Source of the DNA: Ascochyta rabiei
Lineage: Eukaryota; Ascomycota; Dothideomycetes; Pleosporales; Didymellaceae
Length of the DNA stretch: 64,000 bases
NCBI RefSeq assembly: GCF_004011695.2
Contig: NC_082426.1
Location: 620,001-684,000 of the forward strand
Reading direction: 5' to 3'
Below are positions 11,752 through 24,894 of the stretch, piece after piece; within the stretch, counting starts at the first letter, position 1; the number at the start of each line of letters is the position of its first letter. The translations under genes were made by a program, and so were the position numbers. The notes beneath the pieces were generated by a model that saw only the letters and a program-made list of their open reading frames with translations, had not been told where the DNA came from and ran no database searches.

Positions 11752-14700
11752 ATGTCCCGCTCGTCAGCAAGCCAGTCCCCGCGCGGACATGCCGAAGCCT
11801 CCGCCAGCCGAGCGCCGTCTGGGCGCGCCTCGAACGGCAAGCAGCCCGCCGTTGAATACGACGACGACCACGACGACGACCACAGCGACGACGACGCCCT
11901 GCTGGCCGACGACCCGCTGAACAGCAGCCTCTCCGAACCGTATGCACCGGCACGCACGAGATCCGGCCTCCGGTCCAAGCTGACGCGCCCCAGAATCTCC
12001 TTCAAGCGCAAGCCCAAACCCACGCCCTCGTCCCTCCTCCCGCGCTTCTTCACGGCCGCCTCCACCTCCGCCTCCGCCTCCGCCTCCGCCTCCGCCTCCG
12101 CCTCCGCCTCCGCCTCCACCCCCCGTCCCCCCGCGACCCGCCCAGCCCGCGCGCCCAGCACTCCCGCCTCCAGCAGCTCCGCAGCCCTCGCTCCGCCAAC
12201 CGCAGCGGCAACGGCAATGCCTCGACCGAGCTCATCCTCAACTACCTCGACACCCCCGCCGACGCAGGCTCCCACCTGGCCGACGCCAAAGACGCCTCGG
12301 GCCTAGACTGGTACGTCGAGGGCCCCGGCCGACGCGTGGGCTACGACGACCTGACGGCCATTGACTGGATCTTTGAGTACGCCAAAGAGCGCCAGCGCTT
12401 GCGCTACCTGTTCTCCGGCGCAACAGGCCTCCTGGGCACCGCAAAGCAGCTTGCAGACGCTAGCCAGGTGTGGATCATCCTCGTTGCGGCTGGTGTGCTG
12501 AGCGGAGGCATTGCAGCCTTCATCGACGTCGCGAGCGACTGGCTGGCCGATCTGAAGACGGGATACTGCAGCAGCGTGGACGCAGATGGCAGGTTCTACC
12601 TCAACAAAGGCTTCTGTTGCTGGGGGATCGACACGGGAGAGCAGTGCGCAGATTGGCAGGAGTGGGGGAGTGCCATGGGCATCGGGAACGGTGGAGGGAA
12701 GTGGATCGTCGAGTACATCTTCTTCATCCTGTTCTCCGTGAGTGACACGGACGAGAGCATCGCGAGAGACAGCAGAGAGCTGACAGCAACCAGGTGCTCT
12801 TTGCGGCATGTGCAAGTCTGCTTGTGCGCGAGTTCTCGCCCTATGCTAAGCACAGCGGTATTCCCGAGATCAAGACTGTTCTCGGCGGTTTCGTCATACG
12901 CCATTTCCTGGGAGGCTGGACCTTGGTGACGAAGACGCTTGGGCTCGTAAGCTACTGCGTGACGCCTGTACTCCGCAATCACACACTGACCGGCACAGTG
13001 TCTTGCAGTGGCTTCAGGCCTGTGGCTGGGCAAGGAGGGCCCGTTGGTCCACGTGGCATGCTGTTCAGCCAACCTGTTCATGAAGCTATTCGGCACCGTA
13101 AACGGTAACGAGGGTGAGTGTGTCATGTCTCACCTAGGGAACACCACTGATTGCGCACAGCGAGAAAGCGGGAAGTCCTCTCTGCCGCCGCCGCCGCAGG
13201 CATATCCGTCGCCTTTGGTGCACCAGTAGGTGGTGTGCTCTTCAGTCTCGAGCAGCTGTCGTACTACTTCCCCGACAAGACCATGTGGAGCAGTTTTGTC
13301 TGTGCCATGGTCGCAGCCGTTACACTGCAAGCCTTCAACCCCTTCCGAACCGGCAAGCTCGTCCTGTACCAAGTCACCTACCACAGCGGCTGGCACGACT
13401 TTGAAATCGTTCCCTTCGCCCTGCTTGGTATCCTCGGCGGCCTCTATGGCGGCTTCTTCATCAAGCTCAACATGACCATAGCGGAGTGGCGCAAAAACCG
13501 CACCTATCTCAAAGGCCCCGTCACCGAAGTCGTCATCATATCCTTCATCACGGCACTCGTCAATTTTCCCATCAAGTTCATGCGCGCTCAAGCCTCGGAA
13601 CTGGTCTACATTCTCTTCGCAGAATGCGCCGATCTAACAGAAGACACGCTCGGCTTGTGTAAGTCCGGAAAGGCAAACACCGGTGTCATTGCCTTGCTCC
13701 TGATCTCAGCCTTGCTCGGCATCCTCCTTGCAGGCTTCACGTTTGGCCTGCAGATCCCCGCCGGCATCATCCTACCTTCCATGGCCATCGGTGGCCTCTA
13801 CGGCCGCGCTGTCGGCTTGAGCGTCGAGGTCTTCCAATCCGCACACCCACAGCTCTTCCTCTTCGGCTCCTGCGAGCCAGATGTGCCCTGCGTAACACCA
13901 GGCACCTACGCGATCGTGGGTGCCGCCTCCGCACTTGCAGGAACAACGCGCATGACGGTCTCCATTGTGGTCATCATGTTCGAGCTCACCGGAGCGCTCA
14001 CCTACGTGCTACCCATCATGATCGCCGTCATGATCTCCAAGTGGATCGGCGATGCCATCTCCCCCCGCGGCATATACGAGTCTTGGATCCACTTCAAAGG
14101 ATATCCGTTCTTGGATAACCGCGACGACAACGGGTCTTCCATCCCCGACGTCCCCGCCGCACACGTAATGACCCGGATCGAGGACCTGACCACCATCACC
14201 GCCACCGGCCACACCATCCAAACGCTGCGGGAGTTGCTGCAGCAACACCGCTTCCGCGGATTTCCAGTCATATCCAACTCCACCGACAGCGACTCCGACG
14301 CCGATGCGCTCCTACTCGGCTACGTCAGCCGCACAGAACTGCACTACGCGCTCTCCCTCCCACCCTCGAAAGCGCTCCCGCCCGAAACCGAGTGCTACTT
14401 CTCGCACCAACCCCTCTCGGACCCGCAATCCACGCTGGATCTACGGCCCTGGATGGACCAGACGCCCATCACGCTCAACGCGCGAGCACGGTTCCAGCTC
14501 ACCGTCAGCATGTTCCAGAAGCTCGGGCTGCGCTACGTCTTGTTCACCGAGCGGGGGCTGCTGCGGGGTCTGCTCACCAAAAAGGATGTTTGGTACGTGC
14601 TCGACGGGATGGATGGTGAAACGTGGGAGGAGACCGAGGAGCGTGGCGATTTCGATGGTGATGTCGATGCCGATGGTGATGTGGGCGTCGGCGGCGCCGG

Positions 14701-14821
14701 GATGCGTAGGGGCGGACTAAGACAGCAACAGCAGCCACACCGCCATGCCGCAGAAGACGGCGGCGAGGAGCGCGGACTGCTGGGCACACCCCTGGAAGAA
14801 GAAGAAGAAGTAGAAAGGTAG
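11752..14821 (+). CDS. CLC-family voltage-gated chloride channel / H+ exchanger
   Basis: Exons run 11752-12737, 12794-12946, 12999-13113 and 13161-14821 (introns 56, 52, 47 bp). The N-terminal tail has [12 protein letters not shown] and a [12 protein letters not shown] stretch. The membrane part contains [16 protein letters not shown] (the gating Glu is present) and [19 protein letters not shown]. Two C-terminal CBS segments follow ([28 protein letters not shown]). Fungal members such as yeast Gef1 move chloride in secretory compartments. The tail frame (11752 to about 12120) and the channel frame (from about 12130, [18 protein letters not shown]) differ, and no plausible intron connects them. 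The switch lies in or beside the (CCTCCG)n and poly-C tract, so a sequencing indel or a real frameshift is likely. Confidence 0.92.
12061..12119 (+). repeat. (CCTCCG)n hexanucleotide tract
   Basis: About nine copies encoding Ser-Ala repeats in the CLC N-terminal tail, followed by C-rich runs; this is the site of the apparent frame change. Confidence 0.85.
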
Positions 14822-15472
14822 ATAGCATACACGCTATTATTTACTTACTTAGTAATCTACTCCCTCTATTTCTTCTTTCTTTAAAACCTCTCTATATCAC
14901 TATGTCTATTTACTACCTACTTAGCCACTCTTCCACGCTCCCCCCCCCCCCCCCCCCCCGGATCCCAGCGCCGCCCCGATGGCGATTGGCTTTCGAAGAA
15001 GAAGAAAAAGAAAAAAAGGAAAAGGGGCATTTCCACGCCAGAAAATCATCAAAATCATTCGCTCCGAGAGGAAGGCGGCGGCTAGACGGCCTGGTAGAGG
15101 AGGAGAGGCTCGCCACGTTTTCTATCTCCGGGATGGTGCACTTGAGGTCGAATGCTTTGGACAGGACAATCTTGAAGATCTGTGGGCGTTTTCCTCTTAT
15201 CTCTTCACGGGTCAAGGGGATGGGAAGTATGGGTATGGGTATTGTATTGTATTGTTCATTCACAGTGAAGAGAGGCAAGTAGGTTGTTTACAAAGGTAGC
15301 TAGCTGCAGATTTTGGTGGGTTGCCATGGGGAAGAAACCATGTCGTATGTACATTTACCAGATATCCGCTCCTTGTCTCCTCCGTTGGCCGTTAGATCGT
15401 CATGTCCACCAGTCATTCTGGCTAGTAAGAGATGGCCAGCTACCCGCCATGCGTCGAGCTCGTGGAGAGCGT
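14822..15472. other. Convergent spacer CLC / subtilase
   Basis: Contains a 19-base C run at 14940-14958. No gene recognised. Confidence 0.55.
14940..14958. repeat. Poly-C homopolymer, 19 bases
   Basis: An uninterrupted run of C, unusual in this context and a likely place for length error. Confidence 0.85.
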
Positions 15473-16773
<1,301 letters not shown>

Positions 16774-19700
16774 CTTGAAGGTAGCGAGGAAGACCGGTAG
16801 AAGTAACTGAGAACCCGAGACGGATGCTTGGATGACGGTTGTAGGGCGACCACGCGTTCAGCTTATATATGCCTTCGTGGAGGGTCTTCCCTGAACACCA
16901 TTATCACCATTCGATTGTAGTATGATGCCATCTGGATTGCAGTAGTGCTCAAGCTTTGGCAGCTGTCTCGATCGAGAAGGTAGGTGGTAAGTACCCCTAC
17001 CAAGCCCGCTTAATGTGCCTTTCACAATTGTCCGATACTATAGCGTGAGTTCCAAGACAATAGCACAGGAGCCTCTCCGCCCTGTGGTCGCGTTGCTACC
17101 GTGCCTTGACGTTGAGCGTGGTGACCAAGATGGTCAAGCTGACACCTGCCGCATTCAGACGACATTTAATATGAGATGGACAGGGATGGCGCAGTGCCAA
17201 GCTCAAGTGCCGGGACACGACCATCAAGAAAGAAAGAAGAAAACTTGACCGTTTCGCGCCACCACGCGTCCACTTGTGGAAATTGAGGGAGAGGCGGTTG
17301 CTAGAGGGCTGTTTGCTGTCACTAATTGGCGGATTGGTTGATGAAGACGCCGAAGGTAGAACTAGTACCTGGCCCTGGTGGGCAGCCACCCCGTTCACTG
17401 GTCGGCAAAGCGCGTTACTGGTTACTTCTGTGGCGTCGGCTATGCTTACAACGAATGACAACAGAGGACGAGTGTGTGGGCCACTGCCCTTACAACTCGC
17501 TTTGGATTCGTTGTTCACAAGACTCAGGCTCAAGACAGGACTGAGTAATGTCGAGATGAACGATTCTGTGGCGCATGGCGCAAGTCATCTGGTCGCTCTG
17601 GCGTTCTGGTCTCCCTCTCAAGCGTAGATCTGCTCAACTAAGAAGCAGCATGACTTACTTGAAAGTAGCAATCGAAGCCTCGGCTGGGCAAAGCGTTGCT
17701 CTCGGTACTCACGCTCTTTTCGGTCGACTTGGCATTGTAGCGCTATCTCGGGAATAGCACAGATGTAGCAACGTCTTTGCTGATCCTGTAATGCTAAGCA
17801 ATGATGCCTTTCGGCGTGGACATTACGATGGCGTTGGTCGGAGAAAACATCAGGCGAAGGATAAAGATATTAGTGTTCGGCTTGGCGACATTGTCGCGTG
17901 CCTTTCAGGCAGCGCGATTGGTGAGATATCTGTCTGAATTGGCCTGTGACCTGCCGGCAGGAATCTTGTGCTTGCCGGGCCGTACTGAATTGGAAGAGTG
18001 AGTCCCAAAACACCAAGCTTGAGCTTAAACCAAATAGCCAGCTTGTTTCATCTGCATAACACTGAAGCTTGAAGATCCTACCCCGCGCGTGCGCATTGCA
18101 ATCACGTCTTGTCAACAAATGAAAACGTTTCGTAAATCGGTCCACAACTGGTACGCCGAGAACTGCTGAGGATAGGAATGGAGGCAAGCCCGGCGCTTAA
18201 GGACTTGGCCGTGAATATGGCCTTGGGCTGCACAAGCGCATACTGGACGGGCTTGAGGACCGCTGCAAGCTGTCTCCATGCAGACCTCTAGGTCCCTCGA
18301 GGACGTCTGAACATTGTAGAGAAGTCATCGCGATGATCAACAAATCACTACCAATCCCTCTGCATCAGTGCTGACACCAGGTGTGAGCTTGGGATTAAGA
18401 GTTTGACTTTGGGCTCGACAAGATATACGGTCAAGTGTTGCTGGGAGTGTAGCGCCTGCTTGTATCTGTGTTGCCGTCGCATCGAGCTGGCTTACACTTG
18501 CCGTGTGTTGTTTGTCGTATAAACGTCGAACTGCATGATCAGGAACAGCAGGTGGTTTGCTAGACCGTAGCACACTCGGTGAAGAGATGGCGGCAATGCC
18601 GTACCTTGTGTTGGCTTTCGTTGAAGTATGTGTCGATGTCGTAAGGTGTAGTGCACGTCGCGACTAGGTAAGTTGTGAGAGAACTCTGCGCCCTGATTCA
18701 GCTATTTCGCAAGGGATGGGCTCCTCGACCTTGGTAAATGGAGAAAAGCCCATGAAGCGATGTGCTTGAAATGTATGCAGAAGTACAGACTTCTGAGCCT
18801 AGCAGGCCTTACTACTGTTCGAAGGTCGATGATTACAGCTCTGGTCCTTGCAGCTGAACAGTTCGATCCCAGAAAGCGAACAACAGTGTTGTCCATTCTA
18901 CAGCAAGCGTAGGGTGCTCAAGGCAGCACAGCACACACTGGGTGCGAGGTGCGAAATCTGCTTCGAGGGATCGGGGAATAAGGTGAGGTTAGTCGAGCGC
19001 GTTGCTTTCATCTCTCCGTGAGAACCTAAGCCGCGGACGCGGTTGTAGGACAGCACATTTGTCGTGTTTGATGAACCTTCTCGTACGGGACGCTTGGGCG
19101 CCCACACGAGCTGATTGGTTGGCAGGAAGATGCCAAGCACATCACGTGATAGGAGTGCTGCCGGATTCACCGGCCGGCCACTCGGGGGTAGGATTTCGCG
19201 AGGCGTCCGGCGCAGTCTGGAGAAAGAGTGAAGGTAAGGTGTCAGTGACTGAGTGAAGTATGTGAGATTCCGAGTGCCGAGCGGGCAAGCCGATGATGGC
19301 CGCTATGACGTCGGTTCTCGTGAGCACTAACGTGAGGAAGTTCAGGCGTGTGAAAGGTCGCAGACTTGAAATGTCGTGGTGGAGTTCAATGACGACGGTA
19401 GAGGCGGAGAAGCTGATGGTGTCGACGTCGTGTGGCAGCAGGCTTTCCGGTCAGTCCCTGCAGATGTTGGCTGACATAACGATCCCTTCTGTCTTCGGCC
19501 GCCCGCTCACTCCACGATCAGCTAACCTTGTCAAACCACCACCTTGCCTCACCCGGCGTGACCCCATCTTCCCAATGCTCAAACACGTTAAGCCTCGGTG
19601 CCTCCCGAGTCAGCCAGGTCCTTTCTGAAGGCGGCCGCGAGACAGTGCCGCTGCAGTAGCCGCAACATCTGCGCGGCCGAGAAGCAGCATGTCCAATGAA

Positions 19701-20110
19701 GCTCTACGTCAGCGTGTCTCGAAAGGTACCTAGAGATGCCTGGCCGTGAAGGCCGTGACGCTTCTCCGCGTTCCAAATGCGCCGATCCGGCCAGTCCGAC
19801 ACATTCTCGCGTGACGTTGGATGCTGTGATTCGTGGCCTGACACTCTGGCACGCGGAGATGAACTTGGGTGGAGAGACGATCGCACAGCCCGCCCGCGAC
19901 ATGCGCTTCCCCGCATAAGGGAGCAGTATATACTTCCGAACGTGTCCGCTGCTTGCTGGTTTTTGAGGTACAACTTGTCTCAAGCAGCCACATCGACACA
20001 ACCATCCAGCCTTGGCCACAGCCATACAGCGTCACGAGAACAAAGTCCAACATATAAACAACACTCTATCAACATCGAATTCCAAACCAAACCCTTCAAC
20101 TCCAACCACA
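16774..20110. other. 3.3-kb region without recognisable genes
   Basis: Only short open frames on both strands, none with a recognisable domain, signal peptide or convincing exon structure. The end next to 16774 is the subtilase promoter. A TATATA at about 19926 may serve the gene at 20111. Confidence 0.5.
16862..16869 (-). promoter_or_regulatory. TATA box of subtilase gene
   Basis: TATATAAG on the minus strand, about 90 bp upstream of the start codon; a canonical match at a typical distance in fungi. Confidence 0.6.
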
Positions 20111-20644
20111 ATGCCTTTTCGATTCACCCCACTGCTCCGCCAGAGGCTCTTCACCACATCTACGCGCGCCCGCAATGCTATTGCCATTGGTGATGTTGCC
20201 ACTGAGGAACTAGCGGCGGCCACCAAGGCTGTTCCCAAGCTGGGAAGAATCGCCAAATGGTATCTCCCTTCGATGGCCATCGCCGCCGTGGGCATGATGT
20301 ACATCCCAGCCAGCCTATACGTTCCTCGCGCGGAGCCAAAGCCCCGCTCCGTCACCCTTGACGCTGCCAACCGTCACATTGGTTACAGCATCACCACTGC
20401 TCTCAACGAGTCCAACCGCGCTGTCCACGTGCCCGTCGAGCTTACTCAGGAGCAAAAGAACCAAGCACTCATGGACCTGTATGGCGAGCGATCCAGCCTG
20501 GAGGACATGGAGCGGGCCATTGCCGGTATGGAGACACGAGCGACAAGCCAAAAGGACAGGAATGCAGCACTCGAGGCAGCCTATGGCGACAGGAGCAGCC
20601 TCAAGGACCTCGAGAGGGCCATGCAGATCTACGAAGTCCAGTGA
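20111..20644 (+). CDS. Small putative mitochondrial membrane protein, function unknown
   Basis: A 177-residue frame starting at an ATG in good context (CACAATGCC). The first 22 residues are basic and rich in hydroxylated residues without acids (MPFRFTPLLRQRLFTTSTRA), as in mitochondrial presequences. A hydrophobic segment follows at about 50-71 (WYLPSMAIAAVGMMYIPASL). The C-terminal half carries a short internal repeat: YGERSSLEDMERAI at 124-137 and YGDRSSLKDLERAM at 158-171. I recognise no family. The longer in-frame N-terminus from 20012 is not supported by targeting features. Confidence 0.7.
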   Translation: MPFRFTPLLRQRLFTTSTRARNAIAIGDVATEELAAATKAVPKLGRIAKWYLPSMAIAAVGMMYIPASLYVPRAEPKPRSVTLDAANRHIGYSITTALNESNRAVHVPVELTQEQKNQALMDLYGERSSLEDMERAIAGMETRATSQKDRNAALEAAYGDRSSLKDLERAMQIYEVQ

Positions 20645-21884
20645 TGGCATCAAGAAAGGTGTACGACTTGAGACCCACAGCCACCAGCTTCACGCTGAAG
20701 AGAGCAACTACGCCGCTTCCCGCCGAGGGATAGGGCACGGCGAGGGGATAGAGGACACCGTGCGTGCGAGACGCTGCAAGTCACGCTCCAGGTCGCGAGA
20801 TGATCATTGTTGCAAGAGCCTAGAGACGCTCAATACCATGACCCTCGAGAGATGATGGTGGAAGACGACATGCAATGTGCATCAAACGAGGAGAAGGAGC
20901 ACTTAGGCTCGAGAGAAGACTATCTGCAAGATAGCTACGAAATTACAAGTCACATATATACATAGCGAAATATCCCATATGTTCAAAACCATACTCTCTT
21001 CACGCCCAATGTCAAAAGTCCTCAACTCGAACCCAAAGACGTTAATATCCACCTCCAGTCCCGCTTTGGTTTTCTGAACCAACCCCTGACGTCTCACAAA
21101 AAAGATTCTCCTGGCCGCGGTGGCCTGTCCGCTCATCTCACGTCCGTCGCACAGCCCGACAACACCCGAACTCACCCGACGGCCGCGCGACGCAACACCA
21201 ACAGAGCCGCATGTCTGTGCTCTGTCATTCGAGCCTCCACCTGCCGAACAACTTCGTCATGGTGCTGTCTGGTGTGGGTTTTGGCACCGGAAAAAAATGC
21301 AGAGTGGTTGGGAACTATTGAAGCGATGAGATCATTGTCGCTGCGGTGAAAGTGTGCCGGGACCTTTCTCTCTGAATGAGTTGCGATGCTGGGCTTTGGC
21401 ATTCGAGCTCGACGAGAGATGGGATGGGGGGCAACGGAAGAATCGGTGCCGAAGCCTTGTGCTCACGGACGGCCAAAAAAAAACAATCTGCTTTGTACAT
21501 GTCCTGCCTGTCCAACTGTGAGATTCTCTACTGGCCGTCTGCCGATCACGACAAGCAGATGATATGCAGCACGCTCTCCCCGCACATGCAGCAAGTGCAG
21601 CAAGCTAAGCGTCTGTGTGCTCACTCAACTTTGGCCTTTCGAAAGTCATTCGCACCTTGCTCTCATACACGTTCCTGCAAAATTCTGACTTGGTATGAAT
21701 ATTTGATGCATATGTACTACAACCACCTATCACTACCAGACCACCAACTACAATCCCTATGCTAATCGCTTCATGTCTTCCTCCGCCGTCCCATCCTTCT
21801 CAAACGCATCACTGAGTGTGCTTACGCCACCTGTTGTCCTTCATCTTGGGGTATCGTCATCGTGTCTCTGCTCGCAACCAGCTC
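20645..21884. other. Intergenic, no gene recognised
   Basis: Downstream DNA of the small mitochondrial-type gene and of the cupredoxin gene; open frames are short and unrecognised. Confidence 0.5.
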
Positions 21885-22561
21885 TCACATCAGGAAGTAT
21901 GCAAACGCACCCGCAAGACCAGCAAAAGTCACACTGCCGGAGAGGTGCGATGCTGCGCCAGTCGACGAAGCTGGTGTGCCTGATGCAGTGCCTGATGCAG
22001 TGCCTGATGGTGAGGTCGAGGTACTGTTCTCTGTGAGGTTGCCGCCAGTGCCGGCCTTGACCGTGGGCGATACGTTGCTGGCGACCTCCGCAGATGCGTT
22101 TTTGAATGCAGCTAGGGTCCTTGCGCCAGTGGCACTGATGGGTGTTAGAGAATCGCCAACCACAGGGTTCTGGAGGGTGAGACTTACGGCGGGTTGATTA
22201 CACCGACCATGCCATTTTGGCAGTGCTTGCCCTGCGTGCAGTAGAACCACACTGGCGCCGACGCATTTGTTACTTCATATGTGAACGATGAGTCCGCGAC
22301 GTTCTCTGTGTCTGTAGTGGCCACGAAGCCTGACCAGAATCCGTTGTTCATGGGCGCGCATGGCGAGTTGAAGGCGGCCTGCGCAACAGAGTGGTTCTTG
22401 GGCCAGAAGTGGAAAGTGACCGTGTCGCCCTCGGCGGCAGTGATAGAGTCGGGCTTGAAGACGAGATCGCCGGTCTTGGTGCCGACTGCAACTTTGTGGT
22501 CTACCGCGAGCGCAGAGCCTGCGAGAGCTGTAGCAGCCAAGAGTGTGGAGAAGTGCATCAT
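21885..22561 (-). CDS. GPI-type extracellular cupredoxin
   Basis: Exons 22561-22188 and 22134-21885 (53-bp intron, GTAAGT..CAG) give 207 residues. A signal peptide covers 1-19 (HFSTLLAATALAGSALA). The cupredoxin fold spans about 21-124 and has a complete type I copper ligand set: His57 (KNHSVAQ), Cys108, His113 and Met118 (WFYCTQGKHCQNGMVGV). A Ser/Thr/Gly-rich stalk follows, ending in a hydrophobic tail (VTFAGLAGAFAYFLM) expected to be exchanged for a GPI anchor. Fungal proteins of this type sit at the cell surface. Copper binding is a strong inference; the physiological role is unknown. Two adjacent ATGs exist and the first was used. Confidence 0.93.
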
Positions 22562-24266
22562 GACTGGTCGTGAGATAAGGAGTCTAGCTCTTTCTGGTAT
22601 CGATGATGAAGTGTGGTAGCAGAGATTGCGATGTGAAACTTGTAGAGAAGAGAAGATCGGGCCTGCCTGATGAGTTGATACTGCATTTGAGAGAATTTGA
22701 GGTCATTTTATAACAAATGCGTTGCCGCCGTGCTGAGCGACTCCAATGTGGAAGTGTTGGCCTGAGCAGGCCATGGCGGCACTGCTTCGAGACTTCAGGC
22801 GTTGCAAAGGCACGAAGATGCGATGCCTTGATACCTGAAACCCGTTGTTCAGATTGGAAATAGTTCAAAGGGGTCACTGATTGGGTATCCTCGATACGCG
22901 CCTAGCTATAGCCACAGGGCCTCTGGGTACCTGAGGCACGATCCTAGGTTTTCTGTGTAGCTGAGAGCACCTCGGCGCATACTGTGTTGATCTGAAGTCT
23001 CTTGAGTTTCCGCAAGATGGGTGAAACTTGACAATGGCAGACATTGGAGACGTAAGACGTGTGGGGCCCCTGCTAGTGCGCTTTTGTGCCAGCCTCCAGC
23101 CTCGCTTCTCTTTTGACAGCTCAACCACCGGCAACAGCGGCCACTTGCCGCCATGACATCTAAGAGCCGAGTCGCTGACAAGCCGCTGGCATGTCTCTAA
23201 CAGCGTTTCTGCAATTTCGCAATTGGCGCTCAGAGAAACAGGACAGTGCTGCTTGCACAGTCTATTGACCGCCTCAACTCAGCATTCAGCTTCTGGAGCG
23301 TTCTCCTTATCAGAAGGTGGTCCACATCTCGCAACCACAGCTAGAAAAGAAAACATCTACGGATACCGGTAATCGTTGGACTGTCACCCTGCGTTGACCC
23401 AGCGCTCAGGCCACCGCATAATCTCGAAAACACTCTGTGGACCGCGCGCCGTCGACCATAGTCCACTCTCACCAGCGGTGTAGGCTGACTGCTACGTGCG
23501 CAATTATTGCGTATTCATCGCCCCTCGTCCTCACGTCGAGGCACCTTTCTCTTCAGTTGCTCGAGCGTTGCCCTGCCTAAGTACGACGCTACAAGTATCG
23601 TGCGATCAAACCCCATCCGCCCTGAAGTGGACGCTGCTCCGCCATATCCAGTAGCATCCACCGTGAGCCTTTCCCATTTCAACGCTCGTATCTGCAGCGC
23701 ACCTCCAGGGTGTCCTGAACATATCTACGAAAGGCAACCCAGCACTGCGATATTTATTGAACGTTGCTGAGCATTACTTGTTGCGGACAATTCGGACGTA
23801 ACCAGCTGCCAGCTAGCCGTGAGCCTCGGATATTTCTCTCGCTTGTGCACTCCAAAGAAGCTCGACCCACTCTTGCCTTGCCAAAAATATACCCTCCTCC
23901 ACATCATCTCTCGTGTTCGTCGACGCTATGAGCTCACCTACTCTATTGGCCTGTCGAGCACCGCCTGCACGTAGTCACCTGCGCTGACGGTTGCAGCTAG
24001 TCACAGTAACACCGTATACTGAACCACGGATCTCCCTCGCTTTCTGCTCATCGTTGCCGTGTACGACAGTTGCTATGACGAAAGCATGGAATGAAGTGGA
24101 ATACGGGAAGCCAAGAATGCGAGTATAAAGACGTCTGTGACTGCAGGCAGGAGAACACATCATCAGCTTGAACAACCGTCCAATACCAGCTTATTCAATC
24201 ACCACCTCCACTCAACTTTCTTCAAACTCAGCATCATCTATCGTTCCATCCCTACCAAATCGCAAA
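22562..24266. other. Divergent intergenic region cupredoxin / cerato-platanin
   Basis: 1.7 kb without a recognisable gene, between two divergent genes for secreted proteins. It should contain both promoters; only a TATA box on the cerato-platanin side is evident. Confidence 0.5.
24124..24130 (+). promoter_or_regulatory. TATA box of cerato-platanin gene
   Basis: TATAAAG, 137 bp upstream of the start codon; plausible distance for a highly expressed secreted protein. Confidence 0.5.
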
Positions 24267-24732
24267 ATGAAGTTCTCCATCTCCGCAATTGGTCTTGGCC
24301 TTGCCAGCCTCACTTCAGCTATCACTGGTACAGCCCAAAGGAAGCTTTTGACCCGCAACACTACTAACGATTGTAGTTTCCTACGACACCGGCTATGATG
24401 ACGGAAGCCGTGCTCTGACTGCATTGGCTTGCTCTGATGGCGCGAACGGCCTCATCACCAAGTACGGCTGGAACACTCAGGGCAACGTTCCCGGATTCCC
24501 TCGCATTGGTGGCTACCAGGGAGTAGAGGGCTGGAACTCCGCACAGTGCGGCACCTGCTACGGCGTCACCTACAACGGCAAGACCGTCTATGTTCTGGCC
24601 GTCGACCATGCTGCTAGTGGTTTCAACCTCGCCAAGCAAGCCATGGATGAGCTTACGAACGGCCAGGCTGCACAGCTTGGTCGCATCGACGCTCAGTATG
24701 CGCAAGTGGCCACCAACAACTGCGGCTTCTAA
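24267..24732 (+). CDS. Cerato-platanin family secreted protein
   Basis: Exons 24267-24327 and 24377-24732 give 138 residues, the usual length of the family. The 49-bp intron has an ideal branch site (ACTACTAACG) and ends TAG. The signal peptide is residues 1-18 ([16 protein letters not shown]). The mature domain starts [12 protein letters not shown] and has four cysteines (LACSDG, QCGTC, NNCGF at the C-terminus) forming the two conserved disulfides. Members are small secreted proteins that bind chitin oligomers and can be recognised by plants; some act as elicitors or virulence factors. Which applies here is not deducible. Confidence 0.96.
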
Positions 24733-24894
24733 GCACAGAACGATGACACGACACACGTCATTTCAAGATGAAAACGGCCACAGCGCCTTTTAATGTTTAT
24801 TGCTCACGATTTGGGTTGCATAGCGAGGAACGATGCATTTACGAGGACGAGTCATCCTTTACAGTCAATCATTAATCAAAATATATTCACCTGA

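Noticed and set aside
12126..12159. 34-nt GT..AG interval as an intron explaining the CLC frame change
   Set aside because: Too short, lacks a branch site, and its length does not restore the frame.
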